A stretch of DNA of 46,246 bases from Micrococcales bacterium UBA7469. GTDB lineage: Bacteria > Actinomycetota > Actinomycetes > Actinomycetales > Microbacteriaceae. Below, one piece after another: positions 14,862 to 23,915 of the stretch (within the stretch, counting starts at the first letter, position 1; each line of letters begins with the position of its first letter). Under the pieces are notes generated by a model. The model did not search any database. It worked only from the letters and a program-made list of their open reading frames with translations, and was not told where the DNA came from. A program made the position numbers and the translations under genes. The stretch lies in the NCBI GenBank assembly GCA_002479805.1, contig DLPB01000001.1, positions 15,113 to 61,358 on the forward strand. The letters are read 5' to 3'.

Positions 14862-16543
14862 TGGAGTATTTGGCACCGGCAGCCCTAAAGCCAGGCGTGC
14901 TTCGCATTATTCCGCTGGGCGGAATCGGCGAAATTGGCCGGAACATGACCGTGTTTGAACTCGATGGTCAAATCATGATTTTGGACTGTGGAGTTTTGTT
15001 TCCAGAGGAGACCCAGCCTGGCGTTGACTTGATCCTCCCGGACTTTGGCTATCTGGAAGACAAGCTGGATCGTGTGGTTGGGGCGGTTTTGACGCACGGC
15101 CACGAGGATCACATCGGTGGCGTGCCTTACCTACTTGCCATGCGAAAAGACATTCCGCTGATTGGCTCTAAGCTCACCCTTGCTTTGGTTGAGGCCAAGC
15201 TAAAGGAACACCGGATTACGCCCTTTTCGCACACGGTGAAAGAGGGGCAAGTTGAGCAGCTTGGGCCATTTAACCTTGAGTTCGTAGCGGTCAATCACTC
15301 GATTCCAGATTCGCTTGCGGTAATCATCCGAAGCAGTGCGGGAACCGTTTTGGCCACCGGGGATTTCAAAATGGACCAGTTGCCGCTGGATGGTCGACTG
15401 ACCGATTTGCGCACCTTCGCTCGCATTGGTGAAGAGGGCTTGGATCTGTTTATGGTGGATAGCACCAACGCCGACGTGCCGGGGTTCACTCCGTTGGAGC
15501 GCGAAATTGGTCCGGTAATCGAGAACGTGATTAGCAAAACACCTGGCAAGGTCGTGGTCGCATCATTCTCGTCTCATGTCCACCGCGTGCAGCAGGTGCT
15601 GGATGCGGCGCTCGCAAATAACCGCAAGGTAGCCTTTGTTGGCCGCAGCATGGTTCGCAATATGGCTATTGCAGCGGACCTGGGTTACCTAAGAGTCCCT
15701 GAGGGTTTGATTGTCGACCTAAACGACATTGATGAGATTCCCGACAACCAAATCGTTTTGATGTCCACCGGAAGTCAAGGCGAGCCGATGGCTGTGCTGT
15801 CTCGGATTGCAAATCGTGATCACCGAATCATCATCGGTGATGGCGACACCGTGCTCATGGCGTCATCGCTGATTCCCGGCAATGAGAATGCGGTCTATCG
15901 GGTCATCGATGGACTGATTCGCCTCGGGGCTAACGTGGTTCACAAGGGCAATGCCAAGGTGCACGTTTCAGGACATTCTGCCGCCGGAGAGCTGCTCTAC
16001 TGCTACAACATCCTCAAGCCAAAAAATGTCTTGCCAATCCACGGTGAGGCCAGGCATCTGCACGCCAATGCCAAATTGGCAATCCAAACCGGTGTTCCAG
16101 CTGAGCAGACCCTCATCGTCCAAGATGGCGCGGTTATTGATTTGTCTGAGGGAGTTGCCAAAGTGGTGGGCCAGGTGTCTTGCGACATGCTCTACGTAGA
16201 CGGCAAGACGGTCGGAAAGATCACCGATGAGGACCTCAAGGACCGCAGAATTTTGGCTGCCGAGGGCTTTATATCGATCTTCGCCGTGATTGATCCAACA
16301 ACTGGAAAGGTCGTTGAGGGGCCGGAGATTCGCGCCAGGGCTTACGCCGAAGATGATCACGTCTTCGATGACATCCTGCCCGAAATTGAGCGGGCCTTGG
16401 AGCGAGCTGCGGTGGAGGGTGTGCGAGATACCTACACAATGCAGCAGGTAATTCGCAGAACCATTGGTGGCTGGGTGGCAAAAGCCCACCGCCGAAAGCC
16501 AATGATTATCCCAATCGTTGTTCATTCCTCCCGCCCTGCCTAG
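14861..16543 (+). CDS. rnj: Ribonuclease J
   Basis: RNase J is a metallo-beta-lactamase/beta-CASP ribonuclease with endonuclease and 5'-3' exonuclease activity in mRNA decay and rRNA maturation. It has 560 residues, the normal length. The zinc motif HGHEDH is at residues 79-84. Further family segments are ATGDFKMDQLP, a beta-CASP stretch with MSTGSQGEPM, and HVSGHSAAGELL near the C-terminal third. The start is GTG, overlapping the dapA stop by one base. With PNPase at 6196 the window holds both main RNA-degrading enzymes expected in actinobacteria. Confidence 0.97.
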   Translation: MEYLAPAALKPGVLRIIPLGGIGEIGRNMTVFELDGQIMILDCGVLFPEETQPGVDLILPDFGYLEDKLDRVVGAVLTHGHEDHIGGVPYLLAMRKDIPLIGSKLTLALVEAKLKEHRITPFSHTVKEGQVEQLGPFNLEFVAVNHSIPDSLAVIIRSSAGTVLATGDFKMDQLPLDGRLTDLRTFARIGEEGLDLFMVDSTNADVPGFTPLEREIGPVIENVISKTPGKVVVASFSSHVHRVQQVLDAALANNRKVAFVGRSMVRNMAIAADLGYLRVPEGLIVDLNDIDEIPDNQIVLMSTGSQGEPMAVLSRIANRDHRIIIGDGDTVLMASSLIPGNENAVYRVIDGLIRLGANVVHKGNAKVHVSGHSAAGELLYCYNILKPKNVLPIHGEARHLHANAKLAIQTGVPAEQTLIVQDGAVIDLSEGVAKVVGQVSCDMLYVDGKTVGKITDEDLKDRRILAAEGFISIFAVIDPTTGKVVEGPEIRARAYAEDDHVFDDILPEIERALERAAVEGVRDTYTMQQVIRRTIGGWVAKAHRRKPMIIPIVVHSSRPA

Positions 16544-16566
16544 GGCTAATTGTCCGCAAGCCTTGC

Positions 16567-16572
16567 TAACTT
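16567..16572 (+). promoter_or_regulatory. -10 box TAACTT with TGC extension, leaderless ftsK promoter
   Basis: TTGCTAACTT contains an extended -10 (TG one base before TAACTT). Six bases separate it from the ATG at 16579. No Shine-Dalgarno is present. Confidence 0.6.
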
Positions 16573-16578
16573 GTCTGC

Positions 16579-19104
16579 ATGGCTTCAAAGACCCCTCCGC
16601 CAAGAAAACCAAGCGCTCGCAAACCGGCGCGTCCTGCCACCCCACGCGCAACCGCCGCTAAGCCACGTGCGGCGAAGGTTCATGGGCAGGGCTTTTTAGT
16701 CGCTTCGTCAAAGATTTACCTTGGTGCTGCTCACCTTATGGGCAAGGTCGTAAGGGCATTTAGCACTGAGAAATTGGCAGATGAAGATCGCCGCGATGGT
16801 GCTCCGTTTTTTGTCTTTTTACTCTCGGTTTTTGGCGCAGCGTTTGCCTGGTTCCTAATCAATGAACCTTGGGCCAAGCTGCTGCACTTTTACACCTTTG
16901 GAATGCTGTTCGGACTAGTGTCCTACGCGCTGCCAGCCATTTTCCTTTTCTATTCGCTGTACTTGTTTAGGCATCCGGCCTCGGTGCGCGACAGCTCAAG
17001 ATTTGCAGTTGGATTTTGGTTATTCCTATCCGTAATTTCGGGCTTTTTCCACATTTTCTCAGGCGCTCCCTCGCCTAACGTCGATGGGCCCGAAGGCCTG
17101 TCCGCCGCCGGTGGCCTCTTTGGGTGGCTCGTGGGCGGACCGCTGTTGAGTTTGCTTACCATCTGGGGCGCTACCCCAGTGCTTGTGGCTCTGGTGGCAG
17201 TCTCGGTTCTGATCATGACCGGCACCGCACCGAACCAAATTAGGCCGCGACTAGGGGAGTTTTACAACTTCTTATTCGGCATCAAACCAAAGGCGGAGCT
17301 ACCAGATGCCTTTGATGGCAAAAAGTCGAACTGGTGGAATAAGGAAAAGGACTCCAAACCTGCCTTTGACACCGCGGTGGTTGAGGCTATCGATGACTTT
17401 GTCGATGAACATTTAGCGGACACCTACCCGGTGGTTGAAGTCGATGACCCAGTCGAAGACCTGAGCTTTCTCAAGCAAGAGGAGGGCGCTACCGAGCCAA
17501 TTGATGTGCTGAGCGAAGAGGCTGCCCAAGCCGCTCCCGTCAAGCGCAGCAATAAGCCATACGTGCTTCCGGGCCTGGGGTTATTGGCTGCCGGTACGCC
17601 GCCAAAGGCAAAGAGTGCTGTCAATGATCAAATCGTGGCTGCTATCAATGACGTCTTTAAAGAGTTTGATGTTGAAGCCAGGGTCTCCGGGTTCCAGCGC
17701 GGACCGACAGTGACAAGATATGAGGTTGAGCTTGCTCCGGGCGTGAAGGTGGAGGCAGTCACCAGGCTCTCGAACAACATTTCCTATGCAGTTGCATCCA
17801 ACGAGGTGCGCATTTTGGCTCCAATCCCGGGCAAGAGTGCAATTGGAATCGAGATCCCCAATACCGATCGAGAGACGGTTTCGCTCGGTGATGTGCTGCG
17901 CAGTAAGAATGCCGCTAATTCAACCCACCCATTGACCATTGGTGTCGGCAAGGATGTCGAGGGAGGCTACTTAGTTGCAAACCTCGCGAAGATGCCTCAC
18001 CTTTTGGTTGCAGGAGCCACCGGAGCTGGTAAGTCGTCCTTCGTGAATTCGATGATCACATCGATTTTGATGCGATCTAAACCCTCCGAGGTTCGCATGG
18101 TTCTAATCGACCCAAAGCGAGTCGAGCTATCGGCCTATCAGGGAGTTCCTCACCTAGTAACTCCAATCATCACAAATCCGAAAAAGGCAGCCGAAGCACT
18201 TCAGTGGGTCGTCAAGGAGATGGACTCCAGGTACGACGATTTGGCAAGTTTTGGGTTCAAGCACATCGACGATTTCAACCGGGCAATTGTGGCCGGTGAA
18301 GTCAAGCTGCCGGAAAACTCTCGTCGCGAATTGCAGCCGTACCCCTATTTGTTGGTCGTGGTGGACGAGTTGGCGGATCTGATGATTGTCGCGCCGCGCG
18401 ATGTCGAAGACTCCATTGTGCGAATCACGCAGTTGGCTCGAGCTTCCGGTATTCACCTTGTGCTCGCCACTCAGCGCCCTTCGGTGGATGTGGTTACCGG
18501 ATTGATCAAGGCGAATGTTCCATCTCGCCTGGCATTCTCCGTATCGTCGGTCACAGATTCCAGAGTTATTTTGGATCAGCCGGGTGCTGAGAAGTTGGTA
18601 GGTCAGGGAGATGCCCTGTTTGCTCCGATGGGTTCCAATAAGCCGGTTCGCGTTCAAGGCGCATGGATTGCTGAAGATGAGCTGCACCGAGTCGTGGCAC
18701 ACGTTAAGGCCCAGATGGAGCCGGAATATCGTAACGACGTGACTGCGGTTGCGGCTACCAAGGTGGTAGACAGTGACATCGGTGATGATTTAGAACTTCT
18801 GCTGCAGGCTGCCAGCCTGGTCGTGAATTCTCAATTTGGGTCCACCTCGATGCTGCAGCGCAAGCTCAGGGTTGGTTTTGCTAAGGCCGGAAGGCTAATG
18901 GACCTAATGGAGTCCCGCGGCATCGTTGGGCCCTCCGAAGGTTCGAAGGCTAGGGATGTGCTGGTAAAGCCAGATCAATTGCCTGAGCTTCTGGCCAAAC
19001 TTTCCGGCGCTACCAGTGCCGTCTTTGAGGGCGATATCGGGGGAGACGACGAAGATGGCGATGAAGATGCCTGGCAGCTAACCGGCAGGCGTGATGACTT
19101 CTAG
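16579..19104 (+). CDS. ftsK: DNA translocase FtsK/SpoIIIE
   Basis: FtsK pumps chromosomal DNA at the division septum and supports dimer resolution. It has 841 residues. A basic Pro/Ala/Lys-rich N-terminus is followed by about four membrane helices between residues ~73 and 215, an acidic linker (~residues 255-325), the alpha/beta motor with Walker A GATGAGKS (479-486), Walker B in YLLVVVDELADLM and LATQRPSVDV, and a winged-helix gamma domain (DLELLLQAASLVV to KARDVLV) that reads orienting sequences. The linker is short, as is common in actinobacteria. The acidic C-terminal tail overlaps pgsA by 14 bases, so the two genes are coupled. Confidence 0.97.
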   Translation: MASKTPPPRKPSARKPARPATPRATAAKPRAAKVHGQGFLVASSKIYLGAAHLMGKVVRAFSTEKLADEDRRDGAPFFVFLLSVFGAAFAWFLINEPWAKLLHFYTFGMLFGLVSYALPAIFLFYSLYLFRHPASVRDSSRFAVGFWLFLSVISGFFHIFSGAPSPNVDGPEGLSAAGGLFGWLVGGPLLSLLTIWGATPVLVALVAVSVLIMTGTAPNQIRPRLGEFYNFLFGIKPKAELPDAFDGKKSNWWNKEKDSKPAFDTAVVEAIDDFVDEHLADTYPVVEVDDPVEDLSFLKQEEGATEPIDVLSEEAAQAAPVKRSNKPYVLPGLGLLAAGTPPKAKSAVNDQIVAAINDVFKEFDVEARVSGFQRGPTVTRYEVELAPGVKVEAVTRLSNNISYAVASNEVRILAPIPGKSAIGIEIPNTDRETVSLGDVLRSKNAANSTHPLTIGVGKDVEGGYLVANLAKMPHLLVAGATGAGKSSFVNSMITSILMRSKPSEVRMVLIDPKRVELSAYQGVPHLVTPIITNPKKAAEALQWVVKEMDSRYDDLASFGFKHIDDFNRAIVAGEVKLPENSRRELQPYPYLLVVVDELADLMIVAPRDVEDSIVRITQLARASGIHLVLATQRPSVDVVTGLIKANVPSRLAFSVSSVTDSRVILDQPGAEKLVGQGDALFAPMGSNKPVRVQGAWIAEDELHRVVAHVKAQMEPEYRNDVTAVAATKVVDSDIGDDLELLLQAASLVVNSQFGSTSMLQRKLRVGFAKAGRLMDLMESRGIVGPSEGSKARDVLVKPDQLPELLAKLSGATSAVFEGDIGGDDEDGDEDAWQLTGRRDDF

Positions 19105-19642
19105 ATCTTTTCTTTACCGCCAAACTCCCAACCTGATCACATCACTGCGGATCTTGATGGTTCCGATCGTGCTTTGGCTGATCATGGTGGGCTGGGACTC
19201 TTTCGCAGATCGAATGATCGCGCTGATTTTGCTGGTTTTGGCGGCATCTACCGATGGCATTGACGGGGCAATAGCACGTCGACGAAACCTGGTTACCAAC
19301 CTGGGAAAGATTCTCGATCCGATTGCGGACAAGGCACTGCTGTCGGGCGCATTGATCGTGCTTTCAATTCAGGGTGCAGTCCCGTGGTGGGCCACAATCT
19401 TGATTCTGGTTCGTGAATTCGGCATCACGGTCTATCGGCTAGTGGTAGCCAAGCGCAGAGTGATTCCGGCATCCTCCGGTGGAAAGCTAAAGACTGTCAT
19501 CCAGATCATCGGAGTTTCTATGGCGGTTGCGCCATTTGAGTTCCTCGGTGCCTGGTGGGATTGGCTAACTCAAGCTGTGATTTTGTTTGCGGTTGTAATT
19601 ACTTGGTACACCGGATTGCAATACCTCAGGCCGCAGAAGTGA
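19091..19642 (+). CDS. pgsA: CDP-diacylglycerol--glycerol-3-phosphate 3-phosphatidyltransferase
   Basis: This membrane enzyme makes phosphatidylglycerophosphate, the precursor of phosphatidylglycerol and cardiolipin. It has 183 residues with several membrane helices. The CDP-alcohol phosphotransferase signature is complete: TDGIDGAIARRRNLVTN continuing into LGKILDPIADK (residues ~55-83), matching D-G-x2-A-R-x8-G-x3-D-x3-D. The start is GTG 19091 or ATG 19094 (adjacent codons), inside the end of ftsK. The stop overlaps cinA by 4 bases. The ftsK-pgsA order is conserved in Mycobacterium (pgsA3). Confidence 0.94.
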   Translation: MMTSRSFLYRQTPNLITSLRILMVPIVLWLIMVGWDSFADRMIALILLVLAASTDGIDGAIARRRNLVTNLGKILDPIADKALLSGALIVLSIQGAVPWWATILILVREFGITVYRLVVAKRRVIPASSGGKLKTVIQIIGVSMAVAPFEFLGAWWDWLTQAVILFAVVITWYTGLQYLRPQK

Positions 19643-20127
19643 ATCTCGGTAAAGTTTTTGCCGAGAACAATCTGTATTTGGCAGTTGCAGAGTCGCTAAC
19701 CGCCGGACTGGTCACGGCCGACTTCGCGAGCACACCCGGAGCATCAAATTATTTACTCGGTGGCATTGTCTGCTATCAAAATTCGATCAAGATTCACCAA
19801 CTGGGGGTCGACGCCGAGCTGATAGCCGGCCACGGCCCTGTTGATCCAGTTGTGGCTGTGCAATTGGCTCAGGGGGTACGGAGCAGATTTGCTCGCGATT
19901 GCGCGATACCTGCTGAGCAAGTAGTCGGACTTTCCACCACCGGGGTTGCCGGTCCTGAAGCGGTTGGTGATAAGCCAGTCGGCCTGGTCTATCTCGGGAT
20001 AAGTTCGGTGCGGGGTGATCGCACAATCGAGCTAAAGCTAGCGGGAAGTAGATCAGAAATCCACCTCGCTACAGTCGCAAGCGCAAAAGCGGCAATTGCG
20101 GATGAAATTCACCTGCTGCTTGGTTGA
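19639..20127 (+). CDS. cinA: CinA C-terminal domain protein (nicotinamide-nucleotide amidase)
   Basis: This 162-residue stand-alone CinA C-terminal (PncC-type) domain deamidates NMN to NaMN in pyridine nucleotide salvage. Motifs are VAESLTAGLV near residue 18, TPGASNYLLGGIVCYQNSIK, and STTGVAGPEAVGDKPVGLVY. The N-terminal MoaB-like domain of full CinA is absent, which is common. GTG 19639 is chosen: it overlaps the pgsA TGA in a GTGA arrangement and the protein then begins normally. A longer frame from 19555 would lie within pgsA and has no family similarity. Confidence 0.93.
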   Translation: MNLGKVFAENNLYLAVAESLTAGLVTADFASTPGASNYLLGGIVCYQNSIKIHQLGVDAELIAGHGPVDPVVAVQLAQGVRSRFARDCAIPAEQVVGLSTTGVAGPEAVGDKPVGLVYLGISSVRGDRTIELKLAGSRSEIHLATVASAKAAIADEIHLLLG

Positions 20128-20203
20128 GAATCAGGAAACATTCAGCAAGCAAATGTAAATTTGTCGCTACCAACCGCTAGGTTATTTTCCAGGAGGAAAA
20201 CCT

Positions 20204-20527
20204 TTGGTACTTCTAAGGCAAGAGATCGGTGACGTTTTGCGTTCCCACCGACTTCGTCGTGGCCAGACGCTTCGTCAGGTGGCAGCGAAGGCATCGGTTG
20301 CATTGGGTTACCTGTCTGAGGTTGAGCGCGGTCAGAAGGAAGTGTCCTCTGAGATCTTGGCATCGGTAGCTGAGGCCCTTGAGGTGCCGCTGTCGGTTGT
20401 TATGCGTGAGGTCTCAGACCGTGTCGCATCGGTCGAGGGTATCTACCTAGATGACACCTACATCCCTGACACTGTTCCAGATGCCTTCATGACCGAGGCA
20501 GAGCTGTTTTCTCAGACTAAGTTTTGA
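20204..20527 (+). CDS. clgR: XRE-family transcriptional regulator, ClgR-like
   Basis: This 107-residue DNA-binding protein has a helix-turn-helix domain at about residues 9-63 (LRQVAAKASVALGYLSEVERG), followed by a short C-terminal extension. Position between pgsA/cinA and DUF3046-recA matches ClgR of actinobacteria, which activates clp protease and other stress genes. Start is TTG with an excellent SD AGGAGG (20191-20196). A possible -10 TAGGTT is at 20178-20183. The next gene overlaps by 4 bases. The symbol rests on synteny plus domain, so it is slightly less certain than the family. Confidence 0.85.
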   Translation: MVLLRQEIGDVLRSHRLRRGQTLRQVAAKASVALGYLSEVERGQKEVSSEILASVAEALEVPLSVVMREVSDRVASVEGIYLDDTYIPDTVPDAFMTEAELFSQTKF

Positions 20528-20751
20528 AACTAAGTCATTTCCACCAACTGCTTCTGGATGAATTTGGCGCGCCGTTTGCGCAAGTTTTGCTAAAGGATTT
20601 CCGGCTTCAGCAGTTCCAGGATCAAACCGCGGAGGAGCTCATTCTGGCCGGGGTTGATCCCAAGCTGATTTGGCTCGAGTTATGTAAGCAGCAATCCGTC
20701 CCCAAGGACCGCTGGACCGGGATTCCGGTAAAGAAAAGACACGCCGAATAA
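20524..20751 (+). CDS. DUF3046 family protein
   Basis: This small 75-residue protein sits immediately before recA, where actinobacteria carry a DUF3046 gene (Rv2738c in M. tuberculosis). Recognisable features are the N-terminal MKLSHFHQLLLDEFG and the C-terminal VPKDRWTGIPVKKRH. The TTG start overlaps the clgR stop (TTTTGA), so the pair is translationally coupled. No catalytic motif or membrane segment is seen. Function is unknown. It ends 5 bases before the recA SOS box. Confidence 0.88.
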   Translation: MKLSHFHQLLLDEFGAPFAQVLLKDFRLQQFQDQTAEELILAGVDPKLIWLELCKQQSVPKDRWTGIPVKKRHAE

Positions 20752-20756
20752 ATCAT

Positions 20757-20772
20757 TCGAAATTTTGTTCGA
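20757..20772 (+). promoter_or_regulatory. LexA binding site (SOS box) of recA
   Basis: TCGAAATTTTGTTCGA matches the actinobacterial consensus TCGAAC-N4-GTTCGA with one mismatch. It overlaps a possible -35 (TTGTTC, 20765-20770); a candidate -10 is TAGATA (20790-20795). LexA binding here would block polymerase. Confidence 0.85.
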
Positions 20773-20807
20773 ACATCTAGTGTTCTATCTAGATAGGGCT
20801 AAACCGC

Positions 20808-20876
20808 TTAGTTTTCAACAGTTTTGTGGAAAGAAACTAAAAGGTCAGACCTACGAATTAGCTTCTAGGGAGCTAA
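20808..20876 (+). promoter_or_regulatory. recA 5' leader with three small hairpins
   Basis: Three inverted repeats lie in the leader: TTAGTTT (20808-20814) with AAACTAA (20834-20840); AGGT-CAG-ACCT (20842-20852); and TTAGCT (20858-20863) with AGCTAA (20871-20876). The last ends about 14 bases before the start codon. A functional role is not shown. Confidence 0.4.
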
Positions 20877-20890
20877 AGAAAGAGGTAAAA

Positions 20891-21955
20891 ATGCCAAGTG
20901 CATCCGACAGAGAGAAAGCACTAGAAACCGCGCTAGCCCAGATTGATCGCCAGTTTGGCAAGGGCTCAGTAATGAGATTGGGCACTGAAGAGCGCGCTCC
21001 AATTGAAGCAATCTCAACCAGCTCGATTGCACTTGATGTTGCCCTGGGTATCGGCGGCCTCCCGAAGGGTCGCATCGTCGAGGTCTACGGTCCGGAATCA
21101 TCCGGTAAGACCACCGTTGCACTACACGCCATTGCTAACGCACAGCGAAATGGTGGTATTGCGGCCTTCATCGACGCCGAACACGCACTTGACCCGGAAT
21201 ACGCAAAGGCGCTGGGAGTCGATATCGACGCGCTGCTGGTCAGCCAGCCGGACACCGGTGAGCAGGCCCTGGAAATCACCGACATGCTTATTCGCTCCGG
21301 CTCCATTGACATCATCGTCATCGACTCGGTGGCTGCTTTGGTTCCGAGAGCTGAAATCGAAGGCGAAATGGGTGATTCGCACGTGGGCCTTCAGGCCAGA
21401 CTTATGTCCCAAGCGTTGCGCAAGCTAACCGGCGCCCTCAGCAGCACCAACACCACCGCGATTTTCATCAACCAGTTGCGCGAGAAGATCGGCGTGTTCT
21501 TCGGATCACCAGAAACCACCGCCGGTGGAAAAGCGCTGAAGTTCTATGCCTCTGTCCGTTTGGACATCCGTCGCATTGAAACCTTGAAAGAAGGCACTGA
21601 CTCGGTGGGGAACCGCACTCGCGTGAAGGTCGTGAAGAACAAGCTAGCTGCTCCATTCAAGCAAGCCGAATTCGACATCATGTTTGGTGAGGGAATCTCG
21701 CGTGAAGGTGGACTGATTGACTTCGGTGTTGAGCAAGACATCGTCAAGAAGTCAGGAGCTTGGTACACCTTCGACGGTGAACAGCTTGGCCAGGGTAAAG
21801 AAAACTCTCGTCGTTATCTTAAGGAAAACCCTGCGGTGGCCGACACAATCGAGAAGAAGATCAGGCACAAGCTCGGAATCGGCGTGCCACGCGCGGTAGC
21901 GGACTTGCCAGCCGAGGCGGCCACACCGGTTGCCAAGGCCGCAAACGATGCCTAA
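20891..21955 (+). CDS. recA: Recombinase RecA
   Basis: RecA forms filaments on single-stranded DNA, catalyses strand exchange and triggers LexA self-cleavage. The protein has 354 residues. The Walker A motif GPESSGKTT is near residue 66, the stretch IDAEHALDPEYAKALGVD follows, and the loop region reads NQLREKIGVFFGSPETTAGG. No intein is present. ATG 20891 gives the standard N-terminus (MPSASDREKALETAL); the in-frame extension to 20765 would begin inside the SOS box and is not credible. The C-terminal tail is Ala/Pro-rich. The gene overlaps recX by 8 bases. Confidence 0.98.
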   Translation: MPSASDREKALETALAQIDRQFGKGSVMRLGTEERAPIEAISTSSIALDVALGIGGLPKGRIVEVYGPESSGKTTVALHAIANAQRNGGIAAFIDAEHALDPEYAKALGVDIDALLVSQPDTGEQALEITDMLIRSGSIDIIVIDSVAALVPRAEIEGEMGDSHVGLQARLMSQALRKLTGALSSTNTTAIFINQLREKIGVFFGSPETTAGGKALKFYASVRLDIRRIETLKEGTDSVGNRTRVKVVKNKLAAPFKQAEFDIMFGEGISREGGLIDFGVEQDIVKKSGAWYTFDGEQLGQGKENSRRYLKENPAVADTIEKKIRHKLGIGVPRAVADLPAEAATPVAKAANDA

Positions 21956-22433
21956 CGAGCCAACCGACGAGAAGCTGGAGCAGCGGGCTAAAAATGTCCT
22001 GTTGTTCCAGCTTTCCCGTTCCATGAAGACCAGGCACCAGCTGGCTACCATTCTCAAAAAACGTGAAATACCCGAGGACATCGCCAATTCTGTTTTGGAT
22101 CGTTTCACCGAGGCTCAGCTGATTGATGACGCCGCCTTTGCCAGGGCGTTTGTTAATTCCAGAATCGCGGTGTCGGGTAAATCCAAGTCTGTAATCGCCC
22201 GGGAGCTCAAGCAAAAAGGCGTTAGTGCTCAAGATGCTGAGCAGGCACTAAGTTCAATTGATGCGGAGCTAGAGGACCAAACCGCATACAGCGTTGCCAA
22301 AAAGCGCTATCAACAACTTTCGACTCTGGAGCCAGAGGTTCGCCGCCGCCGACTCATGGGTTTCTTGATGCGCCGAGGATTCTCGTCGCAGCTGACGGCA
22401 AGAATTCTGCGGGACCTAGAGCACTCAGAGTAA
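21948..22433 (+). CDS. recX: RecA regulator RecX
   Basis: RecX binds RecA filaments and limits their activity. It has 161 residues of mostly helical repeats, with family features LSRSMKTRHQLATILKKREI and the central FTEAQLIDDAAFARAFVNSR, then RARGF-like repeats ending RRGFSSQLTARILRDL. The start ATG 21948 overlaps the recA stop by 8 bases and gives a normal length; ATG 21930 would add 6 residues. Tight coupling to recA keeps the two in proportion, and both would respond to the recA SOS box. miaB follows 12 bases downstream. Confidence 0.94.
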   Translation: MPNEPTDEKLEQRAKNVLLFQLSRSMKTRHQLATILKKREIPEDIANSVLDRFTEAQLIDDAAFARAFVNSRIAVSGKSKSVIARELKQKGVSAQDAEQALSSIDAELEDQTAYSVAKKRYQQLSTLEPEVRRRRLMGFLMRRGFSSQLTARILRDLEHSE

Positions 22434-22445
22434 AATCCTCTGGCT

Positions 22446-23915
22446 ATGTCACTAACTTACGAAGTCCGCACCTACGGCTGCCAGATGAACGTTCACGACT
22501 CCGAACGTATCTCGGGGCTGCTTGAGTCTGCCGGCTATACCAAAGCCGAAGGCACCGAGGCTGATCTCGTGGTCTTCAACACCTGCGCGGTTCGTGAAAA
22601 TGCTGACAACAAGCTTTACGGCAATCTTGGAACCATGCTGCCGAAGAAGGAAGCTAATCCAAATCTTCAAATTGCCGTCGGTGGCTGTCTTGCCCAAAAA
22701 GACCAGGACGTCATCATCAAAAAAGCCCCCTGGGTTGATGTGGTGTTTGGGACCCACAATATGGGCTCTTTGCCAACTCTGCTCGAGCGGGCGAGGCACA
22801 ACAATGAGGCCCAGGTAGAGCTGTTGGAGTCCTTGGAGGTTTTTCCTTCGACGTTGCCAACCAAGCGTGATTCGGCCTATTCAGGCTGGGTATCGATTTC
22901 AGTGGGCTGCAATAACACCTGCACCTTCTGCATCGTTCCTTCACTTCGCGGCAAGGAAAAGGATCGCCGACCAGGTGACGTGTTAGCAGAGGTAAGTGCC
23001 CTGGTTCTAGATGGTGCCATTGAAGTAAACCTGCTGGGCCAAAACGTAAACACCTACGGTGTGGAGTTTGGTGACAAGGGCGCGTTTGCAAAATTGCTTC
23101 GCGCCTGTGGCCAAATTGAAGGTCTTGAGAGGGTGAGATTTACCTCTCCACATCCAGCTGCATTCACTGAAGATGTAATTGAGGCCATGGCCGAAACTCA
23201 TAATGTGATGCCCCAGTTACACATGCCGCTACAGTCGGGCTCCGACCGAATCCTCAAAGAAATGCGTCGCAGCTATCGCAGCGAAAAATACCTCGGAATT
23301 TTAGATCGAGTCCGAGAGCTGATCCCAGATGCGGCTATCACGACCGACATAATCGTTGGATTCCCGGGGGAGACCGAGGCAGACTTTCTGGAAACCATGC
23401 GGGTTGTCGAAGCCGCCAGATTTGCAACCGCCTACACCTTCCAGTATTCAAAGCGCCCGGGGACACCAGCGGCTGAGCTCGCAGACCAGCTTCCTAAGGA
23501 AGTGGTCCAAGAGCGTTACGAGCGCCTCTTGGCACTGGTGAACGATATTGCCTGGCAGGAGAACAAGAAGCAGATCGGTAAGACCGTAGAGGTGTTGGTT
23601 GCCACCGGGGAAGGTCGCAAGGACTCACAGACGCAGCGACAGACCGGTCGAACCCAGGACAATCGCCTTGTGCACTTTGAGGTGCCACAGGGCGGAGAGA
23701 TTGCTCGCCCCGGTGACGTCGTTACCGTCTCGGTGACCCAAGCCGCTCCTTATCACTTACTGGCGGAGGTTTCCGAGGGTTCGGTATACCAGGTTCGCCG
23801 CACGCGCGGTGGCGATGCTTATGACCGCCGTCAGCAAGAGAGCTGTGGCGCTCCTGTCCCAGGAAGCGGCAAGGTATCACTGGGCATTCCAATCAGGTCG
23901 AAGAGTGTCCTTTAG
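22446..23915 (+). CDS. miaB: tRNA-2-methylthio-N6-dimethylallyladenosine synthase
   Basis: MiaB is a radical-SAM enzyme that adds the 2-methylthio group to i6A37 in tRNA. It has 489 residues. The N-terminal domain uses Cys12, Cys47 and Cys81 for its auxiliary cluster (YGCQMNVHDSE, FNTCAVREN, VGGCLAQ). The radical-SAM cluster cysteines are Cys155, Cys159 and Cys162 in VGCNNTCTFC. A TRAM domain is near residues 378-445, then a basic tail. A TAAAAT -10-like box lies 9 bases upstream of the ATG and covers the recX stop. It acts after MiaA, whose gene overlaps its 3' end by 11 bases. Confidence 0.97.
   Translation: MSLTYEVRTYGCQMNVHDSERISGLLESAGYTKAEGTEADLVVFNTCAVRENADNKLYGNLGTMLPKKEANPNLQIAVGGCLAQKDQDVIIKKAPWVDVVFGTHNMGSLPTLLERARHNNEAQVELLESLEVFPSTLPTKRDSAYSGWVSISVGCNNTCTFCIVPSLRGKEKDRRPGDVLAEVSALVLDGAIEVNLLGQNVNTYGVEFGDKGAFAKLLRACGQIEGLERVRFTSPHPAAFTEDVIEAMAETHNVMPQLHMPLQSGSDRILKEMRRSYRSEKYLGILDRVRELIPDAAITTDIIVGFPGETEADFLETMRVVEAARFATAYTFQYSKRPGTPAAELADQLPKEVVQERYERLLALVNDIAWQENKKQIGKTVEVLVATGEGRKDSQTQRQTGRTQDNRLVHFEVPQGGEIARPGDVVTVSVTQAAPYHLLAEVSEGSVYQVRRTRGGDAYDRRQQESCGAPVPGSGKVSLGIPIRSKSVL

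Noticed and set aside
15968..16651. Minus-strand 227-codon open frame opposite the RNase J gene
   Set aside because: Antisense shadow of a well-conserved gene; no recognisable domain or ribosome-binding site.
18154..18702. Minus-strand 182-codon open frame opposite ftsK
   Set aside because: Antisense shadow of the ftsK motor domain with no family similarity.
20771..20785. GAACA-TCTAG-TGTTC as a second SOS box at recA
   Set aside because: The spacing between half-sites is wrong for LexA (consensus has 4 central bases between AAC and GTT), and it shares bases with the good box.
20765..20890. 42-residue N-terminal extension of RecA
   Set aside because: It would begin inside the SOS box, upstream of the likely transcription start, and no RecA has such an extension.
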